From: Flavobacteriaceae bacterium
GTDB lineage: Bacteria; Bacteroidota; Bacteroidia; Flavobacteriales; Flavobacteriaceae
Direction: 5' to 3'
NCBI GenBank assembly: GCA_028279515.1
Contig: JANQNQ010000010.1
Location: 1-64,000 of the forward strand
Length of the DNA stretch: 64,000 nt
This document shows, piece after piece, positions 33,227 through 42,091 of the stretch. Every line of letters starts with the position of its first letter. Position 1 is the first letter of the stretch. Under the pieces are notes generated by a model. It saw only the letters and a list, made by a program, of their open reading frames with translations. It ran no database searches and was not told the DNA's origin. Made by a program: the position numbers and the translations under genes.

Positions 33227-34510
33227 ATGACCACTAAGGTATTTTCACTCATTACTGTTTTGCTACTGAGCCTGTCACTTTCGGCTCAGGATACTGCTAT
33301 TAAAAACACCAACCTTTCTATAGTAACCGGAATTGACATTCCCCCTATCGAACTTGATATTGCTGAGATCGCAGAGTACCGATATCGTATTCGGGAACAG
33401 TTCGGATCTTTCAATTTAAATCAAAATGCATACTCGATAGCCGTGTACAGCTTTAGTAAAAATGGCGAGCTGGTGTCGTTCTCAGTTTTCAATGGAGAGC
33501 AAGCGCTTCAGAAAAATCAATTCTCTGAACGCTGGGTTTTTACTTATAAAGACGGAAGGCTTTCGAGAAGTTTTAATAGTGGACCTCCCGAACTTTCCAA
33601 AAAACTAAATCTATACCGGTATAATGCGACTGGTCATATTGTAGAGGTGGAAACCTTTAGCAATGATGAAAACAGTTCCAACTACGGAAAAGCTACACAC
33701 AAGCAACTTTTCGCATACGACCCGCAACAGCGTATTACCGAAGCCAGATACTTTGATTCGTTTAGACCGAGTCCTTTGCGCATTCAACGATATGCTTATA
33801 GTGTTCAAAGTGATAGTATACACTCGATGACCTCAGATTATCAATCGAAAAAAGGAAGTGTCATCACCACAGCCATCAGTAAGGTTGTAGACCCTAGCGG
33901 ATTGCTCATAGAGTATGAAAAAAAGCAGGTTTTAGGAGTTAATCTTTCGGTTCAAGATAGTGTGACGAACTATGCACATTTCAATTACGAATACTTGCCC
34001 AAAAACAATGTACGCTGGGCTTCACGTACGACCAATATTACCTCAACCGTAAATGATGCCTTTAGTGTTAAAAGGCCTACCGAATTGATCAAACGCACCT
34101 ATATCGTGCATGCGGATAAAGAAAAGATGTTGGTAGCAGCAGCAGAGCAGCAAGCGAAATTAAAAGCTCAGCAGCAAGAACAGCTCCAGCAAGCTCAACA
34201 ACAACAGGTTGCGAGGGAAAAGCAAGTGGTCATTGACCGTAATCACGAGATTATCAACCGATTGTACATCACCAAAGATTACAGCAAACCGCCAAATACG
34301 GCTGCCCATTATAAGTACAAAAAGAAGCGCTTATACGACGCTTACAAGCGCGTTCATGATGAAAAACCCGAGAGTCGTGACACCATCCTAATGGTTCAGG
34401 ATAAAATGATTAAGTTGTTTGATACTTTTACAAAGGATAAAGAAAAAGCCTTGCGAAAGGCAAAGACAGTCGAGCAATTAGCAAAGATCATCTTAGAAAA
34501 CACACCATAA
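33227..34510 (+). CDS. exported hypothetical protein with Gln-rich coiled coil
   Basis: A 427-residue secreted protein. Signal peptide MTTKVFSLITVLLLSLSLSAQ; then a beta-rich region of about 270 residues with RHS/YD-like tyrosine patterns (for example YRYNATGHIVEVETF and FAYDPQQRITEARYF); then a coiled coil at about 295-340 rich in Ala and Gln (EQQAKLKAQQQEQLQQAQQQ); and a helical tail. Each YD-like piece has the form found in wall-associated YD repeats, but without a full RHS shell. An outer-surface or periplasmic protein is likely. Followed by an intrinsic terminator at 34512-34538. Confidence 0.7.
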   Translation: MTTKVFSLITVLLLSLSLSAQDTAIKNTNLSIVTGIDIPPIELDIAEIAEYRYRIREQFGSFNLNQNAYSIAVYSFSKNGELVSFSVFNGEQALQKNQFSERWVFTYKDGRLSRSFNSGPPELSKKLNLYRYNATGHIVEVETFSNDENSSNYGKATHKQLFAYDPQQRITEARYFDSFRPSPLRIQRYAYSVQSDSIHSMTSDYQSKKGSVITTAISKVVDPSGLLIEYEKKQVLGVNLSVQDSVTNYAHFNYEYLPKNNVRWASRTTNITSTVNDAFSVKRPTELIKRTYIVHADKEKMLVAAAEQQAKLKAQQQEQLQQAQQQQVAREKQVVIDRNHEIINRLYITKDYSKPPNTAAHYKYKKKRLYDAYKRVHDEKPESRDTILMVQDKMIKLFDTFTKDKEKALRKAKTVEQLAKIILENTP

Positions 34511-34511
34511 A

Positions 34512-34538
34512 AAAAGCCTTCCGAATCGGAAGGCTTTT
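34512..34538 (+). terminator. intrinsic terminator after 33227 gene
   Basis: A 12-pair stem AAAAGCCTTCCG/CGGAAGGCTTTT with loop AAT starts one base after the stop codon and is followed by T-rich sequence. It may also serve the opposing peptidase gene. Confidence 0.85.
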
Positions 34539-34559
34539 CATTTTTATCATCTTGGTCAA

Positions 34560-36617
34560 TTACCAGATCTTTACGCGTTGCTCAGGAGCAAGGTATAATG
34601 AATCGCCCGGCTTTACATCGAATGCTGTGTAGAACTCTGGGATGTTTCTTACCACTCCGTTCACTCTAAAATCCCTTGGAGAGTGGGGATCCGTACTGAT
34701 CTGCACCTCTAACGCTTCGTTGCGAGAAAGTCCGCACCATGCTTGCGCCCATCCTAAGAACACACGTTGCTCGGCCGTAAAGCCGTCCATTTCAGGTCCT
34801 TCTTCTCCATTCAAAGACATTTTGTAGGCCTTTAATGCGATACTCAATCCGCCAAGGTCTCCTATGTTTTCTCCAAGGGTGAACTCGCCATTGACATGCA
34901 ACCCAGGAAGTGCTTCGAACTGGTTGTATTGCTCGATCAGTGCCCCTGTTCTCTTTTTGAACTCATCACGGTCTTGGTCCGTCCACCAGTTTCTCATAGC
35001 TCCATCTCCGTCAAAAGTGCTTCCGGTATCGTCAAAACCATGACCGATCTCATGTCCTATCACACCTCCGATGGCTCCATAATTAACGGCATCTTCCGCA
35101 TTCAAATCAAAGAAAGGAGGTTGCAAAATAGCCGCCGGGAATACAATCTCATTGAGTGTTGGATTGTAATATGCATTAACGGTCTGTGGCGTCATCTGCC
35201 ATTCGTCACGATCTATCGGTTGTCCAAGTTTGGCCAACTGTCGGTTGTATTCAAATAGGCTTGATCGCTTCATGTTTCCGAAGAGATCATCTGCCTTCAC
35301 CTCAAGGGCATCATAGCTTCTCCAATTGTCAGGATATCCAATCTTTGGGGTGAATTTGCCCAACTTGTCTAGCGCTTCTTTTTTGGTTTCTTCGCTCATC
35401 CAATCAAGTTCTTTGATACTCACCTCATAGGCTTTGATCAAGTTCTCAACTAGGGTTTCCATGCGTTCCTTAGCTTCTGGCGGAAAGTGTTTCTTTACAT
35501 ATACTTTACCAACGACCTCACCCAAGGCTCCATTTACGACAGAAACACCACGTCTCCACATCGGTCTCGGTTCTTTGGTCCCACGCAACTCTTTGCTGTA
35601 GAACTCAAAGTTTTGTGTATCTAAAGCTTCGTTCAATTGAGAAGCACTTGCATTGACCACTCCCCATTTTAGATAGGTTTTCCAAACGTCCATGTCAGTA
35701 TTCTTGATGATATCATTCAATGCTTTGGTATAATCGATCATCAATACTCCCAGCTTTTCTTGCTTGTCCATACCAGCTTCCTTTAGGAAACCACTCCAGT
35801 TAAAATCTGGCATCACCTCGCTGAGCTTGCTAACTTCAAGCATATTGTAGAGGCCTACCAAATCTCTGGTCTTTTCTTTCTCAAGATGTTTTTCGGCAAT
35901 CTTAGTTTCGAGTGCCATGATCGTTTCTGCAGCTGCTTTTCCGTCAGGCAAACCTGCTAAACCAAACATCTTTTCTATATGCTCTGCATATTTTCCTTTA
36001 ATGGACTCAGAGCGCTCATCGGTCTTTAAGTAATATTCACGATCTGGAAGCCCCAATCCACTTTGCCATGTATAAATGGTGTAGATATTAGGGTTTTTGA
36101 AATCTTGATATACAAAGAGCCCTATCGGCACCGTGTAACCATACTTGTTGGCGTGGGCAAAATACACCGCCAACTCATCGTAGTTTTTGAGGGCATCGAT
36201 CTTTGCAAACTCTTCCTGTAGCGGAGTAACCCCTACCTCGTTTCTCTTGTCCATATTCATGTATGACTGATAGAGGTCTCCCACTTTTTGTTCATCAGAT
36301 CCCTCAGCAAAATCGCCAGAGGCAGATTCTTCGATGATCTTCTTTACATTGTCTTCTGATTCTTCGTGAACAATGGTCCCGATGCCGTAAGAAGATTTGT
36401 CGGCTGGGATTTCAGTGGTTTTCATCCATTGTCCGTTGACATAGGCGGTAAAATTATCTCCTGGTTTTACCGAAGTATCCATGTTCTTCGCAATAATTCC
36501 AGAAGCCAGTTCTTTAGTTTCTTCTCCTGCTTCTTTTTCCTCTTCCTTCTTACAGCTCACAAAAGCCGTTACAGAAAAGGTCAAAAGAAGCAAAAGCAAC
36601 TTACTTGTGTACTTCAT
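34560..36617 (-). CDS. M13 family metallopeptidase, lipoprotein
   Basis: A 685-residue lipoprotein of the neprilysin/PepO family; signal LLLLLLTFSVTAFVSCKK with lipobox Cys near 22. The catalytic motif VIGHEIGHGFDD (HExxH) lies near residue 520, and ENIGDLGGL provides the third zinc ligand (ExxxD) near 580. N-terminal helical M13 domain precedes it. It would cleave oligopeptides in the periplasm or at the outer membrane. The start at 36617 is chosen because the lipoprotein signal begins there. The frame upstream crosses the region before folD's terminator without coding character. Confidence 0.93.
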   Translation of the reverse strand: MKYTSKLLLLLLTFSVTAFVSCKKEEEKEAGEETKELASGIIAKNMDTSVKPGDNFTAYVNGQWMKTTEIPADKSSYGIGTIVHEESEDNVKKIIEESASGDFAEGSDEQKVGDLYQSYMNMDKRNEVGVTPLQEEFAKIDALKNYDELAVYFAHANKYGYTVPIGLFVYQDFKNPNIYTIYTWQSGLGLPDREYYLKTDERSESIKGKYAEHIEKMFGLAGLPDGKAAAETIMALETKIAEKHLEKEKTRDLVGLYNMLEVSKLSEVMPDFNWSGFLKEAGMDKQEKLGVLMIDYTKALNDIIKNTDMDVWKTYLKWGVVNASASQLNEALDTQNFEFYSKELRGTKEPRPMWRRGVSVVNGALGEVVGKVYVKKHFPPEAKERMETLVENLIKAYEVSIKELDWMSEETKKEALDKLGKFTPKIGYPDNWRSYDALEVKADDLFGNMKRSSLFEYNRQLAKLGQPIDRDEWQMTPQTVNAYYNPTLNEIVFPAAILQPPFFDLNAEDAVNYGAIGGVIGHEIGHGFDDTGSTFDGDGAMRNWWTDQDRDEFKKRTGALIEQYNQFEALPGLHVNGEFTLGENIGDLGGLSIALKAYKMSLNGEEGPEMDGFTAEQRVFLGWAQAWCGLSRNEALEVQISTDPHSPRDFRVNGVVRNIPEFYTAFDVKPGDSLYLAPEQRVKIW

Positions 36618-36697
36618 ATGTGTTTGAAATTGGTTATAACTAGTATGACTGTTGAGCAAGAAAATTGTTACAGCATAACTGTTAAAGTTTCCGCATA

Positions 36698-36719
36698 AAA
36701 AAACCTCCAAAAGGAGGTT
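36698..36719 (-). terminator. intrinsic terminator after folD
   Basis: AACCTCC pairs with GGAGGTT around AAAA; on the minus strand the stem is followed by a run of seven or more T. Starts six bases after the folD stop. Confidence 0.85.
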
Positions 36720-36724
36720 CTCAA

Positions 36725-37612
36725 TTATGCTTTTGCAGCTTTATGGCGTGCTCTTGCTAACAAGGTATTCTTTAGTAGCATCGCAATGGTCATAGGCCCC
36801 ACTCCCCCGGGAACTGGTGTGATAAAACTAGACTTCTTACTCACATTCTCAAAATCGACATCGCCCGTGATACGGTACCCACGATCGCGAGTCACATCAG
36901 GAACTCTTGTGATACCAACATCTATAACCACCACGCCTTCTTTTACCATGTCTGCTTTTAAGAATCCAGGTACGCCTAAGGCAGTGATGATGATATCGGC
37001 TTGGAGCGTCATTTCTTTTATGTTCTTGGTTCGACTGTGCGTCAAGGTAACCGTAGAGTTTCCTGGAAATCCTTTGCGTCCCATTAAAATGCTCATGGGT
37101 CTTCCGACGATATGGCTTCGGCCAATGACAACAGTATGCTTCCCACTAGTTTCTACTTCATAGCGCTCAAGCATCTCGAGAATTCCGAAGGGTGTTGCTG
37201 GGATGAAAGTTTCCATCTCTAGCGCCATTCTTCCGAAGTTCATAGGGTGAAATCCGTCAACGTCCTTGTCTGGGTCCACGGCTAGCAATACTTTCTGAGT
37301 ATCTATCTGTTTGGGTAATGGCAGTTGCACGATAAAGCCATCGATATCATCGTTTTGATTGAGCTCTTCAATCTTTTTTAACAATTCTTCTTCAGAAGTA
37401 GTCTCAGGCATTTTGACCAAAGTAGATTCGAAACCGATACGCTCGCAAGCACGAACTTTGCTCCCTACGTAGGTGAGGCTTGCTCCGTCGTTTCCAACAA
37501 GTACTGCGGCCAAATGAGGTACTTTTTCACCCCGTGCCTTCATTTCGGCTACTTGTTGAGTTATCTCTTCTTTGATCTGGTTTGAAACTTTCTTTCCGTC
37601 GAGAATGGTCAT
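36725..37612 (-). CDS. folD: methylenetetrahydrofolate dehydrogenase/cyclohydrolase
   Basis: A 295-residue bifunctional enzyme of one-carbon metabolism, interconverting 5,10-methylene- and 10-formyl-tetrahydrofolate with NADP. The catalytic lysine is Lys52 in [13 protein letters not shown], followed by GFIVQLPLP (92-100), DKDVDG near 120, and the nucleotide-binding segment [10 protein letters not shown]. The C-terminus has [10 protein letters not shown]. Length is standard. A dense 7-bp repeat array (37653-37722) lies upstream between folD and ffh. Confidence 0.96.
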   Translation of the reverse strand: MTILDGKKVSNQIKEEITQQVAEMKARGEKVPHLAAVLVGNDGASLTYVGSKVRACERIGFESTLVKMPETTSEEELLKKIEELNQNDDIDGFIVQLPLPKQIDTQKVLLAVDPDKDVDGFHPMNFGRMALEMETFIPATPFGILEMLERYEVETSGKHTVVIGRSHIVGRPMSILMGRKGFPGNSTVTLTHSRTKNIKEMTLQADIIITALGVPGFLKADMVKEGVVVIDVGITRVPDVTRDRGYRITGDVDFENVSKKSSFITPVPGGVGPMTIAMLLKNTLLARARHKAAKA

Positions 37613-37627
37613 TTTTTAGTTGTTGGT

Positions 37628-37651
37628 GTCATTCCCGCGAAGGCGGGAATC
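37628..37651 (-). repeat. REP-like palindrome (ATTCCCGC-GAAG-GCGGGAAT)
   Basis: GTCATTCCCGCGAAGGCGGG followed by AATC, inverted relative to the copies at 23968 and 26252. Lies 16 bases upstream of the folD start and directly before the TTAGTTG array. Confidence 0.7.
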
Positions 37652-37652
37652 T

Positions 37653-37722
37653 GTTGTTAGTTATTGGTTCTTAGTTGTTAGTTGTTAGTTGTTAGTTGTT
37701 AGTTGTTAGTTGTTAGTTGTTA
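37653..37722 (+). repeat. 10-unit 7-bp tandem array (GTTGTTA)
   Basis: Ten heptamers in phase, the last seven exactly GTTGTTA. This is the most perfect of the 7-bp arrays here and could be the youngest. It lies between divergent-looking ends of folD (upstream) and the ffh terminator. Confidence 0.85.
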
Positions 37723-37749
37723 GTAAAGCTAGTACATTTTGCCATAAAC

Positions 37750-37776
37750 AAAAAAACATGAGTTTTTACCTCATGT
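37750..37776 (-). terminator. terminator overlapping the ffh stop codon
   Basis: ACATGAG pairs with CTCATGT; the left arm on the minus strand contains the final codons and stop (ATG AGG TAA), so coding and termination overlap. A run of T follows on that strand. Confidence 0.75.
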
Positions 37777-39094
37777 TTTTCATCATTTGCATCATTTTTC
37801 GGCCACCGCCTCCTTGCATCATCTTCATCATCTTGCTCATTTGGTTGAATTGCTTTAGAAGCTGATTGACCTCTTGAACACTTCGACCGGCTCCTTTGGC
37901 GATTCGCTTTTTGCGGCTGGCATTTATTGAGGATGGATTGGTACGCTCTCCTGGCGTCATCGAATGGATGATGGCTTCTACGTGCTTGAAGGCATCGTCA
38001 TCAATGTCTACTCCTTTCATGGCTTTTGACGCTCCTGGGATCATTCCCATGAGGTCTTTCATATTACCCATCTTCTTTACTTGCTGTATCTGCTTCAAGA
38101 AATCATCAAAACCGAATTGATTCTTGGCAATCTTCTTTTGTAACTTTCTGGCTTCCTCTTCATCAAACTGCTCTTGCGCTCTTTCAACAAGAGACACTAC
38201 GTCTCCCATCCCCAGAATACGATCGGCCATACGCGAAGGATAGAACACGTCAATAGCTTCCATCTTTTCACCTGTACCGATAAACTTGATCGGTTTGTTG
38301 ACCACCGATTTGATCGATAGGGCCGCACCACCACGCGTATCACCATCCAATTTGGTTAGGATCACCCCTTCAAAGTCTAATCGATCATTAAAGGCCTTGG
38401 CCGTGTTCACGGCATCCTGTCCCGTCATAGAATCTACTACGAACAAGGTTTCCTGTGGTTCGATAGCCTTGTGAATATTGGCGATCTCGGTCATCATTTC
38501 TTCATCAACTGCCAAACGACCCGCGGTATCGACAATCACCACATTGTGTCCATTTTGCTTGGCGTGCTTGATGGCATTAGTTGCAATAGCCACTGGATCT
38601 TGGTTTCCTTCTTCAGAATAGACCTCAACACCAATTTGCTCACCAACCACGTGCAACTGGTTGATTGCCGCAGGACGGTATACATCACAAGCTACCAATA
38701 ATGGCTTTTTTGTTTTCTTATTTTTTAAATAGTTGGCTAATTTACCTGAGAACGTTGTTTTACCCGATCCTTGTAGACCTGACATCAATATTACCGTCGG
38801 TGTTCCAGAAAGATTGATACCAGCGGCATCGCCTCCCATCAATTCGGTAAGCTCATCTTTGACGATCTTTACCATCAACTGACCTGGCTGCAGGGTTGTC
38901 AATACGTTTTGCCCTAACGCTTTCTCTTTGACACGATTGGTAAAGTCTTTGGCTATCTTAAAGTTAACGTCGGCATCTAGTAAAGCTCTTCTAACCTCTT
39001 TAAGGGTCTCGGCAACATTGACTTCAGTAATGCTTCCATGTCCTTTGAGTACGTGAAGCGCCTTATCTAGTTTATCTGATAAATTATTGAACAT
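37766..39094 (-). CDS. ffh: signal recognition particle protein
   Basis: A 442-residue SRP54 homologue. N-domain at 1-90; GTPase with G1 GLQGSGKTT near 106-114, G3 DTAGRL near 190, G4 TKLDGDTRGG near 247; the Met-rich M-domain from about 295 ends MSKMMKMMQGGGGRKMMQMM. It binds signal sequences on ribosomes with 4.5S RNA and delivers them to FtsY. A -7 box TAAATTTG (39122-39129) lies 27 bases before the start. All expected motifs are present. Confidence 0.97.
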   Translation of the reverse strand: MFNNLSDKLDKALHVLKGHGSITEVNVAETLKEVRRALLDADVNFKIAKDFTNRVKEKALGQNVLTTLQPGQLMVKIVKDELTELMGGDAAGINLSGTPTVILMSGLQGSGKTTFSGKLANYLKNKKTKKPLLVACDVYRPAAINQLHVVGEQIGVEVYSEEGNQDPVAIATNAIKHAKQNGHNVVIVDTAGRLAVDEEMMTEIANIHKAIEPQETLFVVDSMTGQDAVNTAKAFNDRLDFEGVILTKLDGDTRGGAALSIKSVVNKPIKFIGTGEKMEAIDVFYPSRMADRILGMGDVVSLVERAQEQFDEEEARKLQKKIAKNQFGFDDFLKQIQQVKKMGNMKDLMGMIPGASKAMKGVDIDDDAFKHVEAIIHSMTPGERTNPSSINASRKKRIAKGAGRSVQEVNQLLKQFNQMSKMMKMMQGGGGRKMMQMMKNMR

Positions 39095-39121
39095 ATTCGA
39101 TACTTCATTTTATAAGAAGTG

Positions 39122-39129
39122 CAAATTTA
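39122..39129 (-). promoter_or_regulatory. candidate -7 box for ffh
   Basis: TAAATTTG on the minus strand, 27 bases before the ATG at 39094. Matches TAnnTTTG. Confidence 0.5.
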
Positions 39130-39182
39130 AGGATTTGTCTTAGAAGTAGGAAGGTTGCACGGCATAATATTGTCTAAAAACT

Positions 39183-39207
39183 AAAGCCGCCCCTCCGGGC
39201 GGCTTTT
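39183..39207 (-). terminator. intrinsic terminator after repetitive lipoprotein gene
   Basis: AAAGCCGCCC pairs with GGGCGGCTTT around CTCC, a very stable stem followed on the minus strand by T-rich sequence. Lies 59 bases beyond the stop of the 39266 gene. Confidence 0.85.
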
Positions 39208-39265
39208 CCAACTCTAAAGTAAAGATTGGGACAAAAAGTAAACTAACCTAAAAACAACTTTATTT

Positions 39266-41029
39266 TTATAGTTTCTCGAAGACCAGTATATCAACTGTTC
39301 CGTCTCCTCCACTAATATCTTTTAATTCTATTCTATTGGCCGACACTTCTACAATGCGCCAGTCGTCATTGAGTTCATTAAAGGGTTGGTCATTGCCAAA
39401 GTTTAGATCAAACCTCAATACATTGCTGTTGTCTCTGTAGACGTTCCATTCACCATCAATCAGGCTGTTTGCACTTTCAGCAATTACACCTCCATTTTCC
39501 AAGAAGTCTAACCCATAGCCTTCAAAAAGTCCGGTGTCGTCTTGACCTGAGTCATTATAGTTGGCTACAATCCACTCTCCCATGGTCATCCATTCTTTGA
39601 TCTGTGCCACATCGCCACCTGCATTGTTTCCGCAGTCTTTTTCGATAATGATGTAATCATCTCCGCTGACCATTTTAAACCTTCCGGCTGCACATTCGGT
39701 GATTGTCCAGTTTGAATTGAACACCATCAAATTACCATCGAGCTGACTAATCTCAACGACCACGCCTGCACCACTTTGAGAGGTACTCCAAGCTCCGAAG
39801 AACACTCCATCATTGATACTGTGTTGCACTTCGAGCGTTTGACTTTCTCTGAAATACAGTTCGAAATCACTGAATTCTCCGTTTCCGTTGTAAGACACCA
39901 CTCTCCAGAAGCAATTGGTCAGTGCTTGATCAACAAAGGTCTCTGAGCAATCGGTAGGGTTTCCGTTATCGCAGTTCTTTTTCAATCTTAGTCTGCTGTC
40001 ACCTCTTCTAAAGTCCAACTTTATCACTCCGTTGTAATGCTCTACTCCATGCAGTCGCCAAATATTGTTAAAGTCTTCTAGTCCTTCGATCTCTAACACA
40101 AATACCAGTCCGACTGAAGTGGCCTCGACCCCCCATGTACCGTTCCAAACAGCATCGTTGATCGTAGCGGTAACGGTTCCGTTTTCGAAGAACGTAAGTA
40201 CATATCCTTCGTATTGCTCTCCCAGATCATCTCCGTTGACAATCAATTTATCGACAATCCATGGACATGTTGTCAATAGTTCATTCAATTGATCTATTGG
40301 AAGGTCCACATCATCGTCATCATAGTCGTTGTCATCATCTTCGTCACAAGCCTCAATGGCAGCTTCAATCGCATTTGCCAATTCTTCATAATTGCTTACC
40401 ACGACCTCATTCCCATCGGCCGTCACAAGGGTTACAGGAAAGTTGAGACTTACAAAAGTGGCCGGATCCAAGTTCTCGAACAACTCGTAAAGCTCGGCAT
40501 CGCTATTGATCACAACCGTATCAGCAATCTGATTATTTGAATCGTAGGTAGAAATTGTAATCGGGTATTGAAAATCGATACACTCGATATCATCATCTTC
40601 TCCTCCTTCAATGCAATCAGCGATAAGTGCCTCTAGCTCCTGCTGGCTATTGATCACGATCTCTTCGTGGTTGCTAAGGATAATAGTAATTGGATATACA
40701 ATCTCTAATTCGTCGTTATCGTTGGTGAATTCTTCAAAAATGGCTTCGATCAGTTCAAAATCTTCTTCAGAATCGATAATGATCTCTAATCCGTTCACCA
40801 CCACCGTAACTGGGAGTACAATGTCTGAACAGCTAGACTGGTCGATAATGTTATCGCTAGAACCGTCGTTAAGGGAAGTGCGCTGCATCAATCGAGCAAC
40901 TGGTGAGTTTGCTTGAACTGTTTGATTATCGGTAGGGTCGATAACCTCGATCGTCTCGTCTTGACACGAGACAAACAGTAAAACTATCGCCAAGGACAAT
41001 ACTTTTAATGCGTAGTTAATTGTTTTCAT
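39266..41029 (-). CDS. acidic, repeat-containing lipoprotein
   Basis: A 587-residue protein with lipoprotein signal (LSLAIVLLFVSCQDE, Cys22). The first half contains four imperfect repeats of 40-55 residues of the form P-[VI]-T-[VI] ... VVINSDAELYELFE (seen starting at LPVTVVVNG, YPITIILSN, YPITISTYD and FPVTLVTAD). An Asp-rich linker (DEDDDNDYDDDDVD, about 230-243) follows, and then three lipocalin-like units of about 105 residues, each opening with a W near CPWIVDKL, NCFWRVVSY or GEWIVANYN. The gene is divergent from an ECF sigma factor. Surface or periplasmic protein of unknown function; possibly a regulon member or ligand-binding partner of the signalling system next to it. Confidence 0.78.
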   Translation of the reverse strand: MKTINYALKVLSLAIVLLFVSCQDETIEVIDPTDNQTVQANSPVARLMQRTSLNDGSSDNIIDQSSCSDIVLPVTVVVNGLEIIIDSEEDFELIEAIFEEFTNDNDELEIVYPITIILSNHEEIVINSQQELEALIADCIEGGEDDDIECIDFQYPITISTYDSNNQIADTVVINSDAELYELFENLDPATFVSLNFPVTLVTADGNEVVVSNYEELANAIEAAIEACDEDDDNDYDDDDVDLPIDQLNELLTTCPWIVDKLIVNGDDLGEQYEGYVLTFFENGTVTATINDAVWNGTWGVEATSVGLVFVLEIEGLEDFNNIWRLHGVEHYNGVIKLDFRRGDSRLRLKKNCDNGNPTDCSETFVDQALTNCFWRVVSYNGNGEFSDFELYFRESQTLEVQHSINDGVFFGAWSTSQSGAGVVVEISQLDGNLMVFNSNWTITECAAGRFKMVSGDDYIIIEKDCGNNAGGDVAQIKEWMTMGEWIVANYNDSGQDDTGLFEGYGLDFLENGGVIAESANSLIDGEWNVYRDNSNVLRFDLNFGNDQPFNELNDDWRIVEVSANRIELKDISGGDGTVDILVFEKL

Positions 41030-41145
41030 ATGAAGTGGTTTTAATGTTTTCTTGATCGTTATTCAATCATATAACCGATTCAAATAAAAAATTCCTACCC
41101 ACTATTTCACTTTTTTTTAAATTTACTAGAAAGAACCCTCTGTTA

Positions 41146-41664
41146 ATGGCCAAGAAGAATGAAGAAAACGTTTGCAACGAAGGTACCTTCAGCGGCTTGT
41201 TTCGACAGCACGCCAAAAACCTTCACGATTTTCTATACTATAAATACGGAGAAGACAACAATCCCAAGGATCTGGTTCAGGAGGCCTTTGTAAAATTGTG
41301 GAATAACTGCAAGAAGGTATCCCCAGAGAAAGCGCGTTCTTTTTTGTTCACCGTTGCCAACAATGCGATGCTTAACGAACTGTCCAAAAAAAAGACCGCC
41401 CTCTCTTATCGACAACAACAACCTAAAGAACATACCAACGAATCCCCTGAATTTATTTTAGAGGAAAAACAATACAGTCAAAAGCTACAGCGGGCCATCG
41501 AGAATCTGTCTGAAGCACAACGCACCGCCTTCCTCTTAAATAGAGTTGAAGGAAAACGACACAAAGAAATCGCTGAAATGTTGGGCATATCGACTAAGGG
41601 TGTTGAGAAAAGGATTTATTCTGCTCTGGCAAAGTTGAAGGAAGAACTCGGAGACGTGTTTTAA
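41146..41664 (+). CDS. ECF sigma factor (FecI-like)
   Basis: A 172-residue sigma-70 family ECF protein. Region 2 is at about 12-75 (DLVQEAFVKLWNNC, then KARSFLFTVANNAML) and region 4 at about 115-168 (LSEAQRTAFLLNRVEGKRHK, with HTH KEIAEMLGISTKGVEKRI). It would direct polymerase to a small regulon, held off by FecR. It is followed after a 427-base repeat-filled gap by fecR and the TonB transducer on the same strand, and preceded by the divergent lipoprotein gene. The gap is unusual, since sigma and fecR are normally close. Confidence 0.92.
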   Translation: MAKKNEENVCNEGTFSGLFRQHAKNLHDFLYYKYGEDNNPKDLVQEAFVKLWNNCKKVSPEKARSFLFTVANNAMLNELSKKKTALSYRQQQPKEHTNESPEFILEEKQYSQKLQRAIENLSEAQRTAFLLNRVEGKRHKEIAEMLGISTKGVEKRIYSALAKLKEELGDVF

Positions 41665-41710
41665 TGTAGCAATGCATCAATGAAATAATGTATTAATGAA
41701 GTAATGTAAT
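41663..41710 (+). repeat. 8-bp periodic array (NNNNAATG)
   Basis: Octamers TAGCAATG, CATCAATG, AAATAATG, TATTAATG, AAGTAATG in strict phase, starting at the stop codon of the sigma gene. Same family as 28301-28374. Confidence 0.7.
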
Positions 41711-42091
41711 AATTGAGTACTTAGTATTGAGATATGAGATATGAGATGTGAGACGTTGGATGCTGGATGCTGGATGCTGGATGCTGGAAGAAAATCATTC
41801 AAAATTCATCTTTATAAACCGAAGCCTCGTGCGTAGGTTTAACATCCAAAATTCAGAACTTCTGTGTACTCTATACTTAATGGCTTGCACTAAAACTGGA
41901 ATTTGCAGTTACATGTCCGAAGCTATGAAATAGCGAAGGGTTGAGATGTGAGTTTTGAAATTTGAGATTTGGAATTTGGGGCTTTAGAAATAGGGTTTTC
42001 AATTACCAAAGACCAACAACTAACGACCAATAACTAATAACCAGGTAGGAAAAACGATATCGAATCTGTTATATAACTAGAATGTAGGATT
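41711..42091. repeat. repeat mosaic between sigma factor and fecR
   Basis: No gene. A 7-bp array 41729-41784 (GAGATAT, GAGATAT, GAGATGT, GAGACGT then TGGATGC four times); a hairpin unit GTCCGAAGCTATGAAATAGC (41915-41943); a 7-bp array 41943-41984 (GAGATGT, GAGTTTT, GAAATTT, GAGATTT, GGAATTT); and a 7-bp array readable on the minus strand at 42001-42042 (GGTTATT, AGTTATT, GGTCGTT, AGTTGTT). The promoter of fecR, if separate, would lie in the last 50 bases. Confidence 0.7.
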
